Shown: positions 15,142 through 18,229 of the stretch, one piece after another
Numbering within the stretch: position 1 is the stretch's first letter
How the letters are laid out: each line of letters starts with the position of its first letter
NCBI GenBank assembly: GCA_002483425.1
Contig: DLHW01000014.1
Span: 179,824-198,052 of the forward strand
Direction: 5' to 3'
Length of the DNA: 18,229 bases
Source: Methylococcaceae bacterium UBA7658
Lineage (GTDB): Bacteria; Pseudomonadota; Gammaproteobacteria; Methylococcales; Methylomonadaceae
The notes under the pieces: model-generated
The model's database searches: none
Told to the model about the DNA's origin: nothing
The model's input: the letters and a program-made list of their open reading frames with translations, nothing else
Program-made: the position numbers and the translations under genes

Positions 15142-15219
15142 GGTCTTGCCAAGAAGTTAAATTCAGGTATCAAAAAATTCCTATGCCGTCCTCATCATCA
15201 GTTATCGAAGGAGATTGAT

Positions 15220-16290
15220 ATGGCACATCTCACCCTTTCCTTCCCTATTAATGGAATGCACTGCGCGGGTTGTGAGGCGGCTATCGAAACCGCTGTGCAG
15301 GAACTTCCAGGGATCGACACAGTTAAGGCCGATCACATAGCAAAAAAAGTCCAGGTTAGTTTCGATGATTTCCTCACGTCACCGTCAGCAATCCTTGCTT
15401 GCATCGAAAGCAAAGGCTACAGCTATGGATTCCAGGACGAAAAAATTTCATGGAATCCGCGCTTAAAACAGATTGGCATATTTTTAGTATTGTTGGTTTT
15501 GGTGGGAGGAGTCGCTTTTTGGGGCAAAAGTCTGATGCCCGGATTGATGAAGCAATTCGATGCCCGCCTCGGCTATGGTGTCATTTTCACCGTGGGCTTT
15601 CTCACTGGCTTCCACTGTATCGGTATGTGCGGTGGTTTTGTGATGAATTACACCCAAGGCGTAGAAGGACGCGGACGGCGAGCGGTAATGTTTGCCCATT
15701 TGTCTTATGCACTGGGCAAGAATCTCTCCTATGCCCTGCTAGGAGCCGCATTTGGTGCTTTGGGCGCTGTTCTCACCATCACACCCCACATGCGGGGGAT
15801 TGCTGCACTCTTGGCAGGCATCTTTTTAGTGCTGTTTGGCTTGAACATGCTCAAGCTGTTCCCCAAGTTTCGCCTTCCTTCCCTGCGTTCCAAATCAGGA
15901 ACTGTTACGCAACGAATCTTTCGCGATCTCAAGCCCAAGCGCAATCCCTTCAGTGTCGGCTTTTTGAGTGGCTTTTTATTAGGATGCGGCCCGCTACAAG
16001 CCATGTATATCATGGCGCTCGGTGTCGCCGATCCGCTAAAAGGCGCTCTGTTGTTACTTTGTTTTGGTACCGGTACCCTGATACCATTGTTGACCTTCGG
16101 CATGTTCGCCAGCGCATTGAGCGGCAAGACCCAAAATCAATTAATGGTCGTGTCTGCTATTCTGGTTATCCTGATGGGGTTGATGATGACAGACCGGGGG
16201 CTTAAGATGACCCAGTCCGGTTATAACTTCGGGGCAATTGTTGAACGCTTTTCCTCACCGCGAGCTACAGACTCCACAATCATGCGGTAA
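15220..16290 (+). CDS. HMA-domain plus SafE/DsbD-type membrane protein
   Basis: 356 residues behind AAGGAG six bases before the ATG. The N-terminal 70 residues are a heavy-metal-associated domain with GMHCAGC (C15, C18), the copper-chaperone fold found on P-type ATPases. The rest is a polytopic membrane domain with about seven helices and the signature GFHCIGMCGGF about residues 129-139, plus a second GFLLGCGPLQ segment. This places it in the DsbD_2/UreH-like group, often called sulfite exporter TauE/SafE family, whose members near cytochrome oxidase genes are linked to copper delivery. The last helix ends near 325. A role in copper loading or export across the inner membrane is inferred from the fusion and context. 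Confidence 0.88.
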   Translation: MAHLTLSFPINGMHCAGCEAAIETAVQELPGIDTVKADHIAKKVQVSFDDFLTSPSAILACIESKGYSYGFQDEKISWNPRLKQIGIFLVLLVLVGGVAFWGKSLMPGLMKQFDARLGYGVIFTVGFLTGFHCIGMCGGFVMNYTQGVEGRGRRAVMFAHLSYALGKNLSYALLGAAFGALGAVLTITPHMRGIAALLAGIFLVLFGLNMLKLFPKFRLPSLRSKSGTVTQRIFRDLKPKRNPFSVGFLSGFLLGCGPLQAMYIMALGVADPLKGALLLLCFGTGTLIPLLTFGMFASALSGKTQNQLMVVSAILVILMGLMMTDRGLKMTQSGYNFGAIVERFSSPRATDSTIMR

Positions 16291-16410
16291 TCTCCATCTG
16301 TTGATATGGTCACCATCTATTTCACGATAAACTCTCGATAGTGTAATCAGCATAGAGAGGATACTTGCCATTTCATGCACAATACTCAGAGCGGACTTCT
16401 TGAAAGTGAA
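16255..16410 (-). pseudogene. Remnant resembling the C-terminal tail of a heavy-metal P-type ATPase
   Basis: Directly after the stop of the 42-codon frame, and in the same frame, the minus strand reads FTFKKSALSIVHEMASILSM, then LITLSRVYRE and a polar tail to TGA at 16255-16257. The IVHE-x6-L-x3-SRVYR pattern loosely recalls the last membrane segment of P1B-type ATPases (usually V-H-E ... N-A-L-R-L-L). It overlaps the 3' end of the HMA-SafE gene antisense by 36 bases. There is no upstream coding body, so if real it is a fragment. The resemblance is weak. Confidence 0.25.
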
Positions 16411-16539
16411 TCAGTGATGCCACAAAGTGTTTCCCGTACCTTTATTCTTACGGTATTTTCTACTTAAAACAATTAACCCCATGATTAATATAGGCCACAT
16501 CAAGAAAAAAAGAATTTTTAAAACAGCTATTGGTTCCAT
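16411..16539 (-). CDS. Possible 42-residue single-pass membrane peptide
   Basis: ATG 16539 follows a GGAG ribosome site by eight bases. The product has one hydrophobic segment (about residues 5-25: VLKILFFLMWPILIMGLIVL), then a basic cluster SRKYRKNK and a tail ending in WHH. The positive charges after the helix predict the C-terminus in the cytoplasm. The open frame continues about 25 codons upstream without a start codon, so it may instead be part of a decayed longer gene. No family is recognised. Confidence 0.4.
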   Translation of the reverse strand: MEPIAVLKILFFLMWPILIMGLIVLSRKYRKNKGTGNTLWHH

Positions 16540-16900
16540 AATTGTTGCTCCAAATTTAACTTTATCCGTTTTTAAGACAGTAAAGGGCTCAGGAAGTTTT
16601 ATCCAAGCTCAACGCCTAAATTAAAAATATATTAACTTTATCCGATTACAGTAAATGTCCTTGAAGCTCGGTGAAACCTTTCGCAGAACTTAAATCATCG
16701 TTCAGCCTGGAGTTGTATGAGATGTTTTAGGTTAAATGAAATTTTTTCTAGAAACAGGGGAAATATTCTCCATCGATCTTTGATTTTCATGACGATGAAC
16801 AAGTCGCGGATCGAGCAGAATTTAATTCTACTAAGGCTTTGAATATTTTGTAAGGTGGCTTAATTAACCTGTATTTGTATAAGAACTAGGTGAAATTCTC
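16540..16900. other. AT-rich stretch without a clear gene
   Basis: The 361 bases between the small minus-strand frame and the sigma-54 regulator hold only short frames. The most protein-like is a 33-codon plus-strand fragment ending at 16853, which has no start codon. No terminator, repeat or promoter stands out. Confidence 0.5.
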
Positions 16901-18229
16901 TTAAATTCTTCGATAATCAGCTAGGTTAATATCATATTTTTTCAGTTTGTTATAAACGGCACGTGACGTGATGCCCATATTTTCTGCGACTTTTTTTATA
17001 TCACCTTGATGCTGCTTTAACGCGGACTCAAGAAATGACTGCTCAACTTTGGCGGCCGTGTTTTCTTTTACGCCCCTCCAGTCATCGACGTTATTGGTGT
17101 TGGTCGGAATCTCTAAGTCCAGTTCGGTCATTACGGTTCCGCTAGTAAATAAAAGACTACGTTCAAGAATGTTTTCCAATTCGCGGACATTGCCCGGCCA
17201 AGGGTAAGCGCGAATTTTTTTCATGACTTCGCGGCTGACCGATTCGACCGCTTTGTTATGTTTCTTGCTTAAGCGTTGGACGATCAACTGCACCAGATAA
17301 GGCAGATCTTCGGGACGTTCGGCTAAGGGTGGGATGTTCAGGCGCACCACATTGATCCGATAATATAAGTCATTCCGGAACAGGCCCTGTTTAACCAGCT
17401 GTTCCAGATTACTGTTCGTAGCAGAGATGATCCTAAGGTCAACAGGCAGCGTTTGTTTGCCGCCAACGCGTTCAAGTTCACCCTCCTGGATCACACGAAG
17501 TAAACGTGTTTGTGCGGCTGGCGACAACGAATCGACTTCATCCAGAAACAAGGTGCCACCTTCGGCGCGTTCAAAATAGCCTTGATGCACTTCAATGGCA
17601 CCGGTAAAAGCGCCTTTTTCATGACCGAACAATACGCTTTCGATAAGGCTTTCGGGGATTGCCCCGCAGTTGATGGGAATAAATGGTTTTTGGCAGCGGT
17701 CGCTCATTGCATGGATGGCTCGTGCAATCAACTCCTTTCCGACTCCGGTTTGACCCTGAATAAGTACTGTCGCAGTTGTCGGGGCGATCACTTCTATGGA
17801 TTGCAAAATTTTTTGCATAGCGGGTGACTTGGCGATAATCGCCGGTGGCTGGTGTTTTTTTGCCGATTGCTTTTCTTGTTTGCGCCAAAGCTGATGCATG
17901 CTCTCTTCAATGCGGGAATGCAGGTCAAGGATATCTTGCATTTCTTTGACAGGAGTCGTATCGGTGTATTCCATGCCCGGACGGTCTTTGCCTGCTTTCG
18001 GATTGGTATATACGCACACTTCGCATTTTCCATCGTGACGGGCAATACTTTTTTTGATTTCAACTTTGGCGTAACCGAAATTCCTGGCTGCAATCCCTCC
18101 AAATACACTGGAAGTCATCCGGCATAATTCCGGAAAATTGCTGACTTGTTCGCCAAAAGGGCAGCAAGAATTGGTCACCGTAATGCAGTCCTTATTACTG
18201 GAAGCCAGTGAAAATTTACCGCCGATATT
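16901..18229 (-). CDS. Sigma-54-dependent activator with Cys-rich N-terminal domain, N-terminus outside the window
   Basis: The frame is open through the right edge, so the GTG at 18178 is unlikely to be the true start and the protein continues beyond the window. Counting from that GTG, a Cys-rich segment with SCCPFGE at 4-10, C19 and CEVC at 52-55 resembles the methanogen-output-type domain found before some activators. A coiled linker about 75-105 follows. The AAA+ domain then has Walker A GQTGVGKE at 142-149, the sigma-54-contacting GAFTGA at 189-194 and Walker B GGTLFLDEVD at 207-216. A Fis-type helix-turn-helix (GDIKKVAENMGITSRAVYNK) ends the protein. It should activate sigma-54 promoters in response to an unknown signal. 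No receiver domain is visible in the part present. Confidence 0.92.
   Translation of the reverse strand, partial: NIGGKFSLASSNKDCITVTNSCCPFGEQVSNFPELCRMTSSVFGGIAARNFGYAKVEIKKSIARHDGKCEVCVYTNPKAGKDRPGMEYTDTTPVKEMQDILDLHSRIEESMHQLWRKQEKQSAKKHQPPAIIAKSPAMQKILQSIEVIAPTTATVLIQGQTGVGKELIARAIHAMSDRCQKPFIPINCGAIPESLIESVLFGHEKGAFTGAIEVHQGYFERAEGGTLFLDEVDSLSPAAQTRLLRVIQEGELERVGGKQTLPVDLRIISATNSNLEQLVKQGLFRNDLYYRINVVRLNIPPLAERPEDLPYLVQLIVQRLSKKHNKAVESVSREVMKKIRAYPWPGNVRELENILERSLLFTSGTVMTELDLEIPTNTNNVDDWRGVKENTAAKVEQSFLESALKQHQGDIKKVAENMGITSRAVYNKLKKYDINLADYRRI

Noticed and set aside
15399..16205. 268-codon frame overlapping the HMA-SafE gene in another frame
   Set aside because: The in-frame HMA-SafE protein has clear motifs and a strong ribosome site; the alternative is rich in Arg, Cys, His and Trp with no domain.
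16752..16853. 33-codon plus-strand fragment with protein-like composition (FDFHDDEQVADRAEF)
   Set aside because: It has no start codon, stops closely upstream and no recognised family; at most a gene remnant.

Overview
The window looks like chromosome of a gammaproteobacterium. The left end carries shikimate kinase, dehydroquinate synthase, an AAA/SPOR cell-division protein and uroporphyrinogen decarboxylase in a tight row. Together with a large periplasmic copper inventory, this would suit a methanotroph of the Methylococcales, but that assignment is inference, because no methane-oxidation gene is present. Many plus-strand genes start at ATG or GTG behind recognisable ribosome-binding sites.

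Region by region: (1) 1-3893 is a housekeeping operon (aroK 3' end, aroB, ATPase/SPOR protein, hemE), with genes overlapping or a few bases apart. (2) 3945-4409 encodes a secreted DUF411 copper-binding-type protein. (3) 4410-4760 has no gene but holds a 22-bp imperfect inverted repeat bounding a 139-bp segment, MITE-like or a long hairpin. (4) 4761-4836 is tRNA-Thr(CGU), with its own terminator. (5) 4856-6454, minus strand, is the integrase end of a mobile element that most likely entered at that tRNA: tyrosine recombinase, an excisionase-like helix-turn-helix protein overlapping it, a tiny ORF, and an AlpA-like regulator broken by an in-frame stop. (6) 6455-7121 has no convincing gene. (7) 7122-9169, minus strand, is an EnvZ/OmpR-like two-component system. 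(8) 9315-16290, plus strand, is a run of secreted or membrane-bound redox and copper genes: cytochrome c'/c-556-like, CueO-like Tat-type multicopper oxidase, an unusual membrane-anchored two-domain multicopper oxidase, a small membrane-anchored protein with a predicted N-terminal histidine, a membrane-anchored cupredoxin, and an HMA-SafE/DsbD-type membrane protein. (9) 16291-16900 is mostly non-coding, with a possible 42-aa membrane peptide and a gene remnant on the minus strand. (10) 16901-18229 is the 3' part of a sigma-54 activator with a Cys-rich sensor domain, running off the right edge.

The most interesting part is 11681-15141. Three consecutive genes encode proteins of the same topology: signal peptide, periplasmic copper-type domain, one C-terminal transmembrane helix, and a short basic amphipathic cytoplasmic tail. 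They are a multicopper oxidase, a small protein of unknown family and a cupredoxin. I propose, as inference, a membrane-tethered copper/electron-transfer complex served by the HMA-SafE protein (copper delivery or export) and controlled by the divergent OmpR-like regulator. A good OmpR-type box (three tandem 10-bp half-site-like units) lies in the divergent promoter region at 9221-9247.

It is not clear whether the copper cluster belongs to the element inserted at the tRNA. No second copy of the tRNA 3' end was found in the window, so the far end of the element is either outside the window or lost.
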